From: a virus
IMG/VR virus record: IMGVR_UViG_3300036846_000760
Location: 1-44,907 of that record
DNA length: 44,907 nucleotides
Reading direction: 5' to 3' (one strand)
In this document: positions 5,756 through 14,213 of the stretch, in pieces
Layout: every line of letters begins with the position of its first letter
How positions within the stretch are numbered: position 1 is the first letter of the stretch
Notes under the pieces: model-generated
What the model was told of the DNA's origin: nothing
Seen by the model: only the letters and a program-made list of their open reading frames with translations
The model's database searches: none
Made by a program: the position numbers and the translations under genes

Positions 5756-7885
5756 TCATTGTCTGCGCGGCAGTGTCTGCTCCAATTCCGCATCGCTGAT
5801 CGGCGGCTTGAAATTGAGATTGAGCGGGCTGCTACCATCATAAATCAGATTGTCGAGATTGACGCCCCAGGAGCGCGGCGCCGTCGACGGGCTGATCTCC
5901 TGGCGCAACCCCTTAGCCCACGCCATGCGCCGGTAGCGCGCCGCGTTGTAGTCGTCCTGGTTGCCATTGGGATTCATCGCGAACATGTTTGCGTATCTGA
6001 CGAATTCGTCCTTATTGATCGCCGCGCCGGATTCCGGCCGCAGCACGGAGATCAGGATCGCGTTGACGGCATTCATGTAGCGCCGCGTCGCCGGGTCGGT
6101 GATCGTCTTGAAGAATGCTTCGGTCAGGCCCTGCTTGCCTGCCTCCGCCCATGCCTGCGCGAGTTGGCTCGGGACTTTGCCGGGCATGATCGTATCGACG
6201 TACTTCAGATCGGGGATCACACGCGACAGGAACGCGTAGTTGTTGGAGATGCGGGCGTCGGGCGCGAGGTTGCCTCTCTGATTGGCGGGCGTGACAACCG
6301 GGAACGGCGGACGGCCCGGCACGTTGACGGTCTGCACGTCATCGGGCAGCGGTTCCTTGCCGGTATCGCGGACAACGTCACCCGTCTCCGGCACGAACCC
6401 GCTTTGGAAGGCCGCGATCGGGATCGCGCTGCGCGCGATCTCCTTGCTTTGGAGCAACCCTTCGCCGGTCGGTGCGGCGGTTTCTCCCGGCTTTAGCTTG
6501 TAGTCCTGCGGCGGCGCAGCCGCGGTTGGCATGGTGACTTGATCGGCAGGAGCTGCGGGGGGCGCTGCGGGGGGCGCTGCGGGGGGCGCCACAGCTCCTG
6601 CCGCAGAAGCTGCCGCAGGAGGCACAATAGGAGCTGCGGGGGGCGCTGCAGGAGGCGCAACAAGAGTTGCCGCAGGGGCCGGGGGCAGAGCCGCTGCGCC
6701 GGGCGGCGGCGTAGCGGGTTTCGCGGGAGCCGCGGCGTACTGTGACACTGTGAGCGGCAGGACCGGCACCGGGGCTGCGGCCGCAGCTGGCGCGGCTGGC
6801 GCGGGCGGGACTCCCGAAGACGGCGCCTTGTTGATGGCGCCCACGCCCGGCATGCCACCGCCACCTCCGCCGACGCGTGCGGGAGCCGCAGCGCCCGCAC
6901 GCGGCACCAGACCCGCGTTGTGCTGGGCCACGGCGGCGTCGAAAGCATCGGGGCTCATGGTGCCGTCGGGCGGCGGGACGGTCGGATCGTAATAACCGGT
7001 CCTTCCGTCTTGGGTCTTTACCGCCACGAGCGGCTTCTTGCCGTATTCGGCATTGTACGCGCTGCGGTAATACCCACCGACCAGTAGCGGTATATATTCG
7101 CCCGCGTACTTCGGATCGTTCAGGCGATTCACCGCATCCGGCATGTAGCGCAGGTTATCGCCCGGTGTGCCTTTGTAGCCAGGGACGCCGCCGGTGGCCT
7201 TGCCTTCCGCCGCCGCCTTGGCAGCGTTGACGGCGATCTCGCCCGCCGCTTTCGCATTGGCTGCGATCTGTTCCTGTGGCGCAAATAAAGTATCGTTGGG
7301 ACCATACATCACGCCGGCAGAGAGCGACTTGCCCATGAGCGGGATCGCGGTGCGGATATCATTGGGACCGCCGCGTTCGATCAGACGCTGGCCTTCACCC
7401 GTACCAAGCGACGACTGATAGTCCTCGGCACTGGTCGCCGCGAACGGCAGAAACTGCTCGTTCTTCAGGATCGAGTTGTATTTGCGCTGCACGGGCGTCT
7501 GGACGACGGCGGGCATGGTCGCGGGATCGCCGATATCGCCGAGTGTGATATCACCGCCGGGCGGGCGCACGGGAACCGGCATCGGCGGCGGGGCTCCGCC
7601 CGGCGCGAACTGGTCGGCCTGTTGCAGTCCGCGCGCGTCCCCGGTGGCCACGGCTCTGTTCAGTTTCTCTTTTTCCCACTGCGTCTTGGCCGCATACAAC
7701 GCCGCTTCGGCGTCCTGGCTGCGCCCATAAGCCTCCTTCGCCGCCTGTTCGATGCGCAGCTCCGCCAGCTTGGCCTCGGTCTCCGGGTCCGGCTTGAACG
7801 CCTTGCTCAAGAGATCGCCGAGCACGCCCGAGCCAAGCGCGAAGTTGTCGTTTTTGGCGAACTGGACGCCGAGCGGGATCGTCAT
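5756..7885 (-). CDS. putative internal virion protein with Ala/Pro repeat linker, 709 aa
   Basis: The N-terminal about 100 residues are a charged helical region (PETEAKLAELRIEQAAKEAY...). A middle segment, about residues 330-470, is almost entirely Ala and Pro (runs of PPAAPPAAP), encoded partly by perfect 12-bp tandem repeats at 6552-6587; this must be an extended flexible linker. The C-terminal 200 residues are globular (LSRVIPDLKYVDTIMPGKV...ALRYANMFAMNPNG-like region). Position between two other internal-type proteins suggests an ejected or tail-lumen protein. No enzyme motif was recognised. Confidence 0.5.
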   Translation of the reverse strand: MTIPLGVQFAKNDNFALGSGVLGDLLSKAFKPDPETEAKLAELRIEQAAKEAYGRSQDAEAALYAAKTQWEKEKLNRAVATGDARGLQQADQFAPGGAPPPMPVPVRPPGGDITLGDIGDPATMPAVVQTPVQRKYNSILKNEQFLPFAATSAEDYQSSLGTGEGQRLIERGGPNDIRTAIPLMGKSLSAGVMYGPNDTLFAPQEQIAANAKAAGEIAVNAAKAAAEGKATGGVPGYKGTPGDNLRYMPDAVNRLNDPKYAGEYIPLLVGGYYRSAYNAEYGKKPLVAVKTQDGRTGYYDPTVPPPDGTMSPDAFDAAVAQHNAGLVPRAGAAAPARVGGGGGGMPGVGAINKAPSSGVPPAPAAPAAAAAPVPVLPLTVSQYAAAPAKPATPPPGAAALPPAPAATLVAPPAAPPAAPIVPPAAASAAGAVAPPAAPPAAPPAAPADQVTMPTAAAPPQDYKLKPGETAAPTGEGLLQSKEIARSAIPIAAFQSGFVPETGDVVRDTGKEPLPDDVQTVNVPGRPPFPVVTPANQRGNLAPDARISNNYAFLSRVIPDLKYVDTIMPGKVPSQLAQAWAEAGKQGLTEAFFKTITDPATRRYMNAVNAILISVLRPESGAAINKDEFVRYANMFAMNPNGNQDDYNAARYRRMAWAKGLRQEISPSTAPRSWGVNLDNLIYDGSSPLNLNFKPPISDAELEQTLPRRQ
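6552..6587. repeat. three perfect 12-bp tandem repeats in the Ala/Pro linker
   Basis: GCTGCGGGGGGC occurs three times without interruption at 6552-6563, 6564-6575 and 6576-6587, with degenerate copies continuing towards 6650. On the minus strand each unit encodes Ala-Pro-Pro-Ala-type tetrapeptides. The repeat keeps frame (12 bp) and could change linker length by slippage. Confidence 0.85.
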
Positions 7886-7892
7886 GGGAGCC

Positions 7893-8612
7893 TCACACTT
7901 GATAGAAAGCCGGTATCTTGGGCACCGCCGCGCCCGCCAACTGCGCGCCCAGCAGGCTGGTGCCGACCATCAGCGACGCATTGGTCAACGGCAGCGTCGC
8001 CGACGGTGTGTGCTTGATCTGGATCGGCTCAATCGTATGCTCGAGATTGTATGCGCCGAGCGAGCCTTGACGCGCGTTGTTGGCGGCGTCGATGCCGCGC
8101 CCGGACTGCTGCAACGACAGGTCTGCCGTCGTGCTGAGGCCGCCGGAGGAGCCGCCGAAACTCGACACGCGCGCCAAGGCAGCAATGCGGTTCTTGGCTT
8201 GGGTCGTCGCATCGTTGATGCGCCCGGCGAGATCGTTCATCAGCGCAGGATCACCGCCGCCTTGCCCCGTCAACGCGCGATCCGCCACCGACACGGGCGC
8301 TCCCACGGTTGGCGCGGACGGGGTCTGGTTCGTCAAGTAGTTGGAGAGCCGGGTTTCCTCGTCGGCCTGTCGCTGCTTCTGCTGGTCCGACGACAGCGTC
8401 GTCAGTCCGACCTGCTGCGCCGCCTCCGCGCGCTGGCGCAGGGTATCCTGGCGCTGGGTCTCAAGGTTGCGCGCCTGATCCTGCTGCGCCACCCAGGTGT
8501 CATAAGCCGACTTCTGCTTGTTCTGTGCGCTGGCCTGCCCGGCGGCTTCCGCCGCCTGACCGGCGACGCCCGCGACCGTGGCGGCAATGCCGATTATCAA
8601 AGCATCACACAT
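7893..8612 (-). CDS. internal virion protein, gp14-like by position
   Basis: The 239-residue product opens with a hydrophobic Ala/Val/Gly helix (residues 3-25), continues with a long coiled-coil-prone region rich in Gln, Ala, Glu and Arg (about 28-100) and ends with a Ser/Gly/Ala-rich domain. This pattern of an N-terminal membrane-active helix followed by coiled coil is typical of the smallest internal core protein (T7 gp14 type) that enters the outer membrane at ejection. It starts at ATG 8612 and follows the 301-residue gene after 6 bases. Homology is inferred from pattern and order only. Confidence 0.55.
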   Translation of the reverse strand: MCDALIIGIAATVAGVAGQAAEAAGQASAQNKQKSAYDTWVAQQDQARNLETQRQDTLRQRAEAAQQVGLTTLSSDQQKQRQADEETRLSNYLTNQTPSAPTVGAPVSVADRALTGQGGGDPALMNDLAGRINDATTQAKNRIAALARVSSFGGSSGGLSTTADLSLQQSGRGIDAANNARQGSLGAYNLEHTIEPIQIKHTPSATLPLTNASLMVGTSLLGAQLAGAAVPKIPAFYQV

Positions 8613-8618
8613 GACGTG

Positions 8619-9524
8619 TCACCTCACCAACGTGGAGCTGTTTCGTCCGATATTTTGCAGCAGGTTGACGTTTCTCTGGCCTTGGTAGCCCTGGTAGGCA
8701 TTCGCGCCGCCGATTGCCACCGTGTTGAAGAGTTGACCGAGCGGCGTGAGATCGGGTTTCTGAAATTGAATCGCATTGACCGCTCCGAGCGCCTGATTGG
8801 CCGCGACATCCGGGTTCTCGGTGGCATAGAGCTGGCTTTCCGCCTTGCTGCGCTCATCGGCGACTTCGCCTTTCAGGGTGGCGATGCCGGTGTCGGCCTT
8901 GTTCAGGATATCGCCGCGATTGAGCACATCCTGCTTGGCGAGATCGGCGACCGCTTGGTTCGCCGCCGTCGAGCGCAGCGTGCCGGCGCGGGCCAAGGAG
9001 TAAGTCAGCTCACGCTTGGCCTTGGCGTATTGGTCCTCGATCTGCGGCGTGTAGTAGTCCGTGATGCCTTGCCCATATTTGGCGTAGAACGCATCATCGA
9101 ACCCCGGATCGACTTTGCCGGTGTCGTAGGTTTCCGTGTAAGCCTGCGGATTCGTCGTCCCCATCTGACGGAGCGCGTCCAGCGTCGGCGCGCTGTAGAT
9201 CGCCTTGCCGGTGGAATCCACGGCCTCATAGTCCGGGAGATTGAACGACCCAAACATGCCGGTGTCGACCGGCGTGCCGGTCCCTTGCTTGAGCGTCAGC
9301 CCGCCGATCGCATCGCCGACCTTCTGGAGCCCCGACAGATCGACGGCTCCGGTGTGCTGGCGCGTGCCCATGATCGGGCCGCCCTCGAATGCGCGTTTGA
9401 TCGACGCGAGCCCGGTGTTGATGCGCGCCTGCCGATCGGCCTCCTTCTGCCGCGCCTCCTCGGCCTGCCGCTGCTGCTCTGCTACGACTTGGTCGTTGGT
9501 TGCGCTGTTGCTGCCGCCCATCAC
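8619..9524 (-). CDS. virion protein, 301 aa, coiled-coil containing
   Basis: The product starts with a Gln/Glu/Arg-rich coiled-coil segment (residues about 10-40), has a Tyr-rich middle (DDAFYAKYGQGITDYYTPQI at about 140-160) and then a long helical C-terminal region ending in NLLQNIGRNSSTLVR. The ATG at 9524 overlaps the GNAT gene stop by 4 bases. Proteins of this type sit next to gp14-like genes in alphaproteobacterial podoviruses, where they are annotated only as virion-associated. No enzymatic motif. Confidence 0.5.
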   Translation of the reverse strand: MMGGSNSATNDQVVAEQQRQAEEARQKEADRQARINTGLASIKRAFEGGPIMGTRQHTGAVDLSGLQKVGDAIGGLTLKQGTGTPVDTGMFGSFNLPDYEAVDSTGKAIYSAPTLDALRQMGTTNPQAYTETYDTGKVDPGFDDAFYAKYGQGITDYYTPQIEDQYAKAKRELTYSLARAGTLRSTAANQAVADLAKQDVLNRGDILNKADTGIATLKGEVADERSKAESQLYATENPDVAANQALGAVNAIQFQKPDLTPLGQLFNTVAIGGANAYQGYQGQRNVNLLQNIGRNSSTLVR

Positions 9525-10033
9525 AATCTCCTCATCATCACGCTGCCGACGCGCTCAAAGCCTGCACGCGTGAACAGATTTTCGAGTGTTTTGGTTTGCT
9601 CAATCTCAGAGGAGAACGATGCTAAGAACATGCACGCACCATCGACATCCGCCGCCGTCGCCGACGCGAGACCGAGCAGGAACCGCCCCATCGCGGTGCC
9701 GCGGTATTCCGGCAGCGCATAGATTTTCGTCATGCAGGCGATCGGCCGCGCGCAGAACGTATGATCGAGGATGTAGGAGATGAACCCCGCGATCTTGCCG
9801 TCGATCCGCGCCACCAGATGCGGACTCGTGCCGCGGCGCAGCGCGTCCTTGAGCGCCGCGTATGCCTTGTCGCGCGCATACACCACGCCGCGCTGTGCGT
9901 AGCCGGTCTCGGCGAAGAACAGCGCGCCCAGGTCGGCCAGCTCAGCGGCGTCGGCCTCGGTCGCCGGTTCAAACACTGCGCCGGAGAAAGTCTCCAGTAC
10001 GAGCTTTTTCTTAAGTGTATTTGCGTCGCGCAT
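9521..10033 (-). CDS. GNAT-family N-acetyltransferase
   Basis: The 170-residue product fits the GNAT fold: a first helix region (ATEADAAELADLGALFF), a central strand (PHLVARIDGKIAGFISYIL), and the acetyl-CoA-binding motif A (KIYALPEYRGTAMGRFLL, about residues 103-120) followed by a C-terminal strand (AGFERVGSVMMRRL). It would acetylate an unknown amine substrate. ATG 10033 is chosen after GGCCTCCCC context; a start at 10081 lies within the neighbouring gene. The gene overlaps the gp13-like gene by 23 bases. Lying in the virion operon, it may be packaged, or act on a virion or host protein. Confidence 0.75.
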   Translation of the reverse strand: MRDANTLKKKLVLETFSGAVFEPATEADAAELADLGALFFAETGYAQRGVVYARDKAYAALKDALRRGTSPHLVARIDGKIAGFISYILDHTFCARPIACMTKIYALPEYRGTAMGRFLLGLASATAADVDGACMFLASFSSEIEQTKTLENLFTRAGFERVGSVMMRRL

Positions 10034-10490
10034 GGGGAGGCCGGTACACATAGAGGAGCATGTCCTCTTTGCGGGCGCCAATCTCCCTGACAGTGGCCTC
10101 GGGCTCGAAACCCAAGAACGCTAACCAGCGTTGCGAGACGCGATTTTTAGGATGGACCAGCGCGCGCCCGATCATCACCTTCGACGCGACCAACCCCGGA
10201 ATCATAGTCTGCATGATGTAGCGTGTCACGGCGCGCGAGACCTTCGGCGCACGGTCCGTGCCGAATCCCCACAACTGGACCTCGTGCGGCGCAAGATACT
10301 TTGCGCCAAACGCGAATACAGGCTCGCCGTCCTTGGTGACCGCCACCTTGCACACCACGGAATCGTTCGCCGCCTCGACCAGCGACGGTACGTCATCGAG
10401 ATCGCGCGTGACCGACAGCTCCATGACATCCTGCTTGCGCAAATGCGTGGCGACGAATTCCAGATCGGGTTTGCGTGCGTCCCTGATCAT
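10011..10490 (-). CDS. T7 gp13-like internal virion / assembly protein (GNAT-like fold)
   Basis: The 159-residue product begins IRDARKPDLEFVATHLRKQD and contains VCKVAVTKDGEPVFAFGAKY and, near the end, RWLAFLGFEPEATV. This is the pattern of the phage gp13-like family, which has a degenerate acetyltransferase fold and is needed for assembly or ejection in T7-type phages. It overlaps the nozzle gene by 4 bases upstream (ATGA) and the true GNAT gene by 23 bases downstream. Assignment rests on motif resemblance and gene order. Confidence 0.6.
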   Translation of the reverse strand: MIRDARKPDLEFVATHLRKQDVMELSVTRDLDDVPSLVEAANDSVVCKVAVTKDGEPVFAFGAKYLAPHEVQLWGFGTDRAPKVSRAVTRYIMQTMIPGLVASKVMIGRALVHPKNRVSQRWLAFLGFEPEATVREIGARKEDMLLYVYRPPHARRKYT

Positions 10491-11896
10491 GCTTCGTCAT
10501 CCGCCGTTTGCATATGCACGGCAATATTCGTGATCGTCGCAGGCTGATCGTCGTTGTTGTAAAAGCGCAGCGAGAAATGCGAGGCATTGCCCTGCATCTC
10601 CATGCGCCCCTTGTTCCAGGTCGGAGCGGCGAACGTGCCGAGCGTCTCCTCGCTGTCGGGATCATCGAAATTGTACGACACCGCCGCGCTCCACGTGCCG
10701 GTCACCGTCATATCGATGGCTTCAAAGGCTTTGTTGTGACCCGGCTTCTTGGCGTCAAGGTACGGAAGACGCACCTCAACGCCGCAGTTATCCCATGTCG
10801 AGCCGTCGATGCCGCCGTAAACATAGAGATCGTCGCCGGAACGCAGGAAAACGCGTTCATCGCACGTCACGGCATAATCGACCGTAAACGGCAGCGTGTA
10901 GATCGACCACGCCGTGATACTGGTGCTGGGGAAATAGGACAGCACTAAGATTTGCGTCGGCAGCACCATCCAGAAGCGGCCCACGACCGGCTCCAAGATC
11001 GCAACCGCCTTTTCGAGATAGCTCTCGGCGAGAGCCGGATTGAAGCGGATATCGTTCACCAAACCATCAATCGGCGAACCGATATCCGAGACCGCCGCCG
11101 AGTTAGAGACGTTGCGCGCACGCACCGACCGCACGCCGGAGGACGCCATGCACAGCACGTCGCCGGAGCCGTATTGCAGCGTCGACTTCGGGGCGCGCGT
11201 GCCAATCCCGCGCAAGACCTGAAAAAGCTGGTTTTGCAGAGGGTCCGGGTCCATCGTCCAAAGCTGCACCGACTCGCTGGAGAACACCGCGAGCTTGTCG
11301 TAGTAGACTTCCAATGATGTCAACACCTCCGCATCGGCGTCCTGCGTCGAGAGGTTGATGCTGCCTGCACCGGTGCCGGAATCCCAATCCATCGGGTCGT
11401 CGACGGCGGAGAAATACAGCGTATTCCGCACGACCGAATGGACCTTGGTCCGATAGGCGCGGACATAGATGCCCTTGCCGGAGCCGGTCGTTTGAGCCCC
11501 GTCGTAATAATGCAGGTTGTTGTTCGGGACCGGAGTCCCCGCCGGATCGAAGGTCGCAAGGTAAATCTTGCCGTCGAAGGTGTCATAATCGGTCTGCAGC
11601 AGCGTCGTGCTGGCGTTGGGAATTGTCTGATACACCAGCGACATCCCGGCCATCCCAAGCGACGGGGGCGAAAGCACGACGTTGCGCGTGAACGCATACA
11701 GCGTGCTTCCGGTCGACGCCAATCCGAAGCTGCCGGTCAACGTCGCGATCTTGACGAACGCGCGCCGCTTGTAGATGTCGCCCCCCGGCGTAATGGCTGC
11801 GTTGACCAGCCGCGTCAACGTCCCCGGCGGCGACGCGAGAATATGCTTGCGTGTATCAAGCCCTGCGGCGAAGTCGGTGATCAGCAGATACGGCAT
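10487..11896 (-). CDS. tail tubular protein B / nozzle-like protein
   Basis: The 469-residue product is beta-rich throughout, beginning LLITDFAAGLDTRKHILASP (residues 4-23), then a series of short strands with YDTFDGKIYLATFD and LCMASSGVRSVRARN-type segments. This matches the six-bladed nozzle/tail-tubular-B group of podoviruses, which closes the tail tip and connects to fibres. It follows the adaptor (tail tubular A) gene, the usual order. ATG 11896 is the chosen start; it is 3 bases after the adaptor stop. Confidence is moderate-high owing to order and length. Confidence 0.65.
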   Translation of the reverse strand: MPYLLITDFAAGLDTRKHILASPPGTLTRLVNAAITPGGDIYKRRAFVKIATLTGSFGLASTGSTLYAFTRNVVLSPPSLGMAGMSLVYQTIPNASTTLLQTDYDTFDGKIYLATFDPAGTPVPNNNLHYYDGAQTTGSGKGIYVRAYRTKVHSVVRNTLYFSAVDDPMDWDSGTGAGSINLSTQDADAEVLTSLEVYYDKLAVFSSESVQLWTMDPDPLQNQLFQVLRGIGTRAPKSTLQYGSGDVLCMASSGVRSVRARNVSNSAAVSDIGSPIDGLVNDIRFNPALAESYLEKAVAILEPVVGRFWMVLPTQILVLSYFPSTSITAWSIYTLPFTVDYAVTCDERVFLRSGDDLYVYGGIDGSTWDNCGVEVRLPYLDAKKPGHNKAFEAIDMTVTGTWSAAVSYNFDDPDSEETLGTFAAPTWNKGRMEMQGNASHFSLRFYNNDDQPATITNIAVHMQTADDEA

Positions 11897-11899
11897 CTA

Positions 11900-12598
11900 T
11901 CAGCTCGTCTGCGGGATGTAGTCCAGGTAAGGCGTCGGACGCGACGCGCCGCCGGGACGCGCGCCCAGCGTCGAAACCTTGTTCTTGGACGACACCTTGT
12001 TGCCGAGAACCTTGAGGAGATGACGCTGTGCCTTCTGCATTTTCAGGCTGGCGTCTTCAGCCTTCGCGCGCGCCAGCAGCTCCGCGCCCGCGAACATCAC
12101 GATCAGGGTGGAATCCAGTGTGCTCTGGTCAGTGTCGTTGACGAACGACCCGAGCGGCTTGTTGCCGATCAGCCGGATTGTCGCGTTGTCGACATCGGGC
12201 GTCGGCCACACCCGGAGCATGCCGCCCGCATCGGTGTCCCAGTATTGTGTCGGCAGCCCCGCTATCGTGTTGCTGTCGTCCGGCTTGATCATATCCTCGT
12301 TGATGCCGTAGGTGACCGGCTGCCAATCGTAGCTGGTCGAGAGCGCATACCAAACTTCCCGGATCTGATCGAACGCCATCTGCGGCGGAAACGGATAGTT
12401 CCACTGGTCTGAAGCGAGCGTGACGAGCTGGCGCAGCTTGAGATCGGGCCATACGAACGCTGTCCACAATTCGATCTGCGTGCGTTTCAGGATGTACTTG
12501 AGCGTGTCCACGGTGTTCGCGCCCTGCGTGATCGCGAGCGAGTGCCCCGCCTCGGAGCGGAGATCGCGCACCATGTTAGAGAGTGTATCGGTCGCCAT
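11900..12598 (-). CDS. tail tubular protein A / head-tail adaptor (gp11-like)
   Basis: The 232-residue product (MATDTLSNMVRDLRSEAGHS...) has an N-terminal helical bundle with LKYILKRTQIELWTAFVWPDLKLR, a Trp-rich beta section (WYALSTSYDWQPVTYGI), and a helical C-terminal part rich in Lys and Ala. This is typical of the podoviral tail-tube A adaptor that docks beneath the portal. ATG 12598 overlaps the upstream stop as TGATG, so the longer frame to 12700 is rejected. The gene precedes the nozzle gene, as in T7-like phages. Confidence 0.7.
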   Translation of the reverse strand: MATDTLSNMVRDLRSEAGHSLAITQGANTVDTLKYILKRTQIELWTAFVWPDLKLRQLVTLASDQWNYPFPPQMAFDQIREVWYALSTSYDWQPVTYGINEDMIKPDDSNTIAGLPTQYWDTDAGGMLRVWPTPDVDNATIRLIGNKPLGSFVNDTDQSTLDSTLIVMFAGAELLARAKAEDASLKMQKAQRHLLKVLGNKVSSKNKVSTLGARPGGASRPTPYLDYIPQTS

Positions 12599-12990
12599 CA
12601 GGGAGCACCCAGAGCGTCTTGCCGCCGCACGCTGCCGCGCTCCAGGGCGCTGCGAACCGGACCTGTGGTGACTGCGTGCCCGGTGATGGGGTTGAACCAC
12701 GCAACGTTATCCTTCAGCGTCACGTCGGGCAGTTCCATCACCATGCCGGGATTGCGGCCCGGATAGACCGGCTCGACCACCTTCTCACCGTAGATCAGCA
12801 CCAGCCGCATGCGCTCATCGCGCGGCGACTGCTCGACACGCGCGAACGGCACCACCTCGGTGACGGCGGATTCGCCGTGCAGATAACGCAAGAGATCGAC
12901 CTCCGGGAACGACACCGGATTGAACTCGTGGCGGTGCGCGCGCTGCTCCTGGTCGTTGCCGATGGCGATGTAGGCCGTGCAGAAATGCAT
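12598..12990 (-). CDS. hypothetical protein between capsid and adaptor, 130 aa
   Basis: ATG 12990 follows a strong AAAGGAG site, preferred over 13014. The 130-residue product (MHFCTAYIAIGNDQEQRAHR...) is probably a mixed alpha/beta protein; FPEVDLLRYLHGESAVTEV and PGRNPGMVMELPDVTLKDN are its clearest segments, and the C-terminus is basic. It lies just after a terminator that follows the capsid gene and is coupled (TGATG) to the adaptor. The position suggests a head-completion or regulatory role; no family recognised. Confidence 0.55.
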   Translation of the reverse strand: MHFCTAYIAIGNDQEQRAHRHEFNPVSFPEVDLLRYLHGESAVTEVVPFARVEQSPRDERMRLVLIYGEKVVEPVYPGRNPGMVMELPDVTLKDNVAWFNPITGHAVTTGPVRSALERGSVRRQDALGAP

Positions 12991-13004
12991 CGTAGTCTCC
13001 TTTG

Positions 13005-13059
13005 TAAAAAGCACCGCACGGAGCCGTTAGGGGCGGAAGCGGGGATAGGCTCCGTGCGG
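13005..13059 (-). terminator. intrinsic terminator after the capsid gene (leftward)
   Basis: On the minus strand CCGCACGGAGCC and GGCTCCGTGCGG (plus coordinates 13048-13059 and 13014-13025) form a perfect 12-bp stem with a 22-nt loop, followed by TGCTTTTTAC. It sits between the capsid stop (13074) and the next gene, so capsid mRNA would exceed that of tail genes. Confidence 0.8.
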
Positions 13060-13073
13060 ATCGCCTTGCAGGG

Positions 13074-14189
13074 TTAGGCGATATCTATGACTAAAGAGCT
13101 GTTGAGCTGCTTAGCGACAATCTGACCGGTCGATGTGATTGAGCGATACATGATGAACTGGTTAGCGGGCCGCGCTGGCGAGTGTTGGTGCAGCCATTCA
13201 TCCTCCATCGCATCAAGGAAGATATTGCGTGAATCGAACCAATACGCCCGCTTGCTCTTGCCGAGATCATCGAGCGTCGGGTCATACTGGATCGGCGTGC
13301 CCGAGAATTCGAGATCGCCGATCGAACCGTCCTGGGTCTTGGTGAAGCCGCCCTGCGTGTACAGACCGTTCGCACGCAGCTCCTTCTCCATCGCACCCAT
13401 GAAAGCACTCCCGCACACGAACACGTCGGGTTTGCCGCCATAACGGATGAGCTGACGCCGCTCCGCCTGCAAGACCTGCAAGAGAGCACCGCCGTTGGTC
13501 GGATCGGACGCAATCGGTGCGCCGCCCCACGCTGCTAGTGCTGGCGTGCCGGTCACAGCGGTTCCCATCGCCGCCGTATAGGCTCTGTTCCGCCACCACT
13601 CGTTGCCCACGGTCGCGCGGTTGATGCCGCCGACCGTGCCGGTGGTCGGGTTGTCGGCGATCAGCAACGCCAGACCCGCCATGGCCTTCGGGTCAGCGGT
13701 GCCGTCGCCATATGACAGTGTGTTCATGCCGCGTGCGTACTGTTCGCCGAGATCGAACAGCTTGTCCTCGAGCAGACCCACCAACACCGTCATCTCGCGA
13801 TTGCTGTGGTTGGAGGTACGTTCGCCGCTGCTGCTCGGATCGACCACGCTGATGCCGTCGATCTTCAATTCCGTGTGCGTCAACGTGATGCCAAGGTGAT
13901 GCTCGCGCCACGGGAAGTTGGCGCGCATGATGTTGGCTGGGGTATAGAAGGCAACCGTGTCATTGTGAGTGTAACCCTTGACCACGTCGTTGCCGGAACC
14001 GTCGCCGAATTTTCCTTCGACGGCGACGCTGATGTTCCCCTTGCCGCCGGGGAACGTCTTCTTCTTCCGCTCGAGCACGTCCCAGAGCGGCCGATTCTGC
14101 AGTGATTGCCGGAACACATCTCCTTTGTTGAGGTAAAAATCCAACGCCGCATTGGCGATATTTTGTACTTCTCCCGCAGTGAATGCCAT
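13074..14189 (-). CDS. major capsid protein
   Basis: The 371-residue product, MAFTAGEVQNIANAALDFYL..., has the features of a podoviral coat protein: an N-terminal helix, a beta region with GGKGNISVAVEGKFGDGSGN, a long helix with SNREMTVLVGLLEDKLFDLG, a central WWRNRAYTAAMGT segment, and a C-terminal part with NIFLDAMEDEWLHQHSPARP, matching 'substrate-like' capsid proteins of HK97 fold. It lies directly after the scaffold gene and before a terminator, as expected for the most abundant virion protein. The start at ATG 14189 is 3 bases past a hairpin (14193-14213). Confidence 0.8.
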   Translation of the reverse strand: MAFTAGEVQNIANAALDFYLNKGDVFRQSLQNRPLWDVLERKKKTFPGGKGNISVAVEGKFGDGSGNDVVKGYTHNDTVAFYTPANIMRANFPWREHHLGITLTHTELKIDGISVVDPSSSGERTSNHSNREMTVLVGLLEDKLFDLGEQYARGMNTLSYGDGTADPKAMAGLALLIADNPTTGTVGGINRATVGNEWWRNRAYTAAMGTAVTGTPALAAWGGAPIASDPTNGGALLQVLQAERRQLIRYGGKPDVFVCGSAFMGAMEKELRANGLYTQGGFTKTQDGSIGDLEFSGTPIQYDPTLDDLGKSKRAYWFDSRNIFLDAMEDEWLHQHSPARPANQFIMYRSITSTGQIVAKQLNSSLVIDIA

Positions 14190-14192
14190 CGA

Positions 14193-14213
14193 GGCTAACT
14201 TTCCCAGTTAGCC
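14193..14213 (-). promoter_or_regulatory. 8-bp hairpin at the scaffold-capsid junction
   Basis: GGCTAACT and AGTTAGCC (minus strand; plus 14206-14213 and 14193-14200) pair perfectly around a 5-nt loop containing GGGAA. The stem includes the scaffold stop codon (TAA, 14210-14208) and ends 3 bases before the capsid ATG, so the loop carries the only candidate ribosome site. It could couple capsid translation to scaffold translation. Confidence 0.5.

Noticed and set aside
7752-9722. 656-codon plus-strand frame over the virion genes
   Set aside because: It is a shadow of the three leftward structural genes, rich in Arg, and has no ribosome site; GC-rich sequence leaves long antisense frames open.
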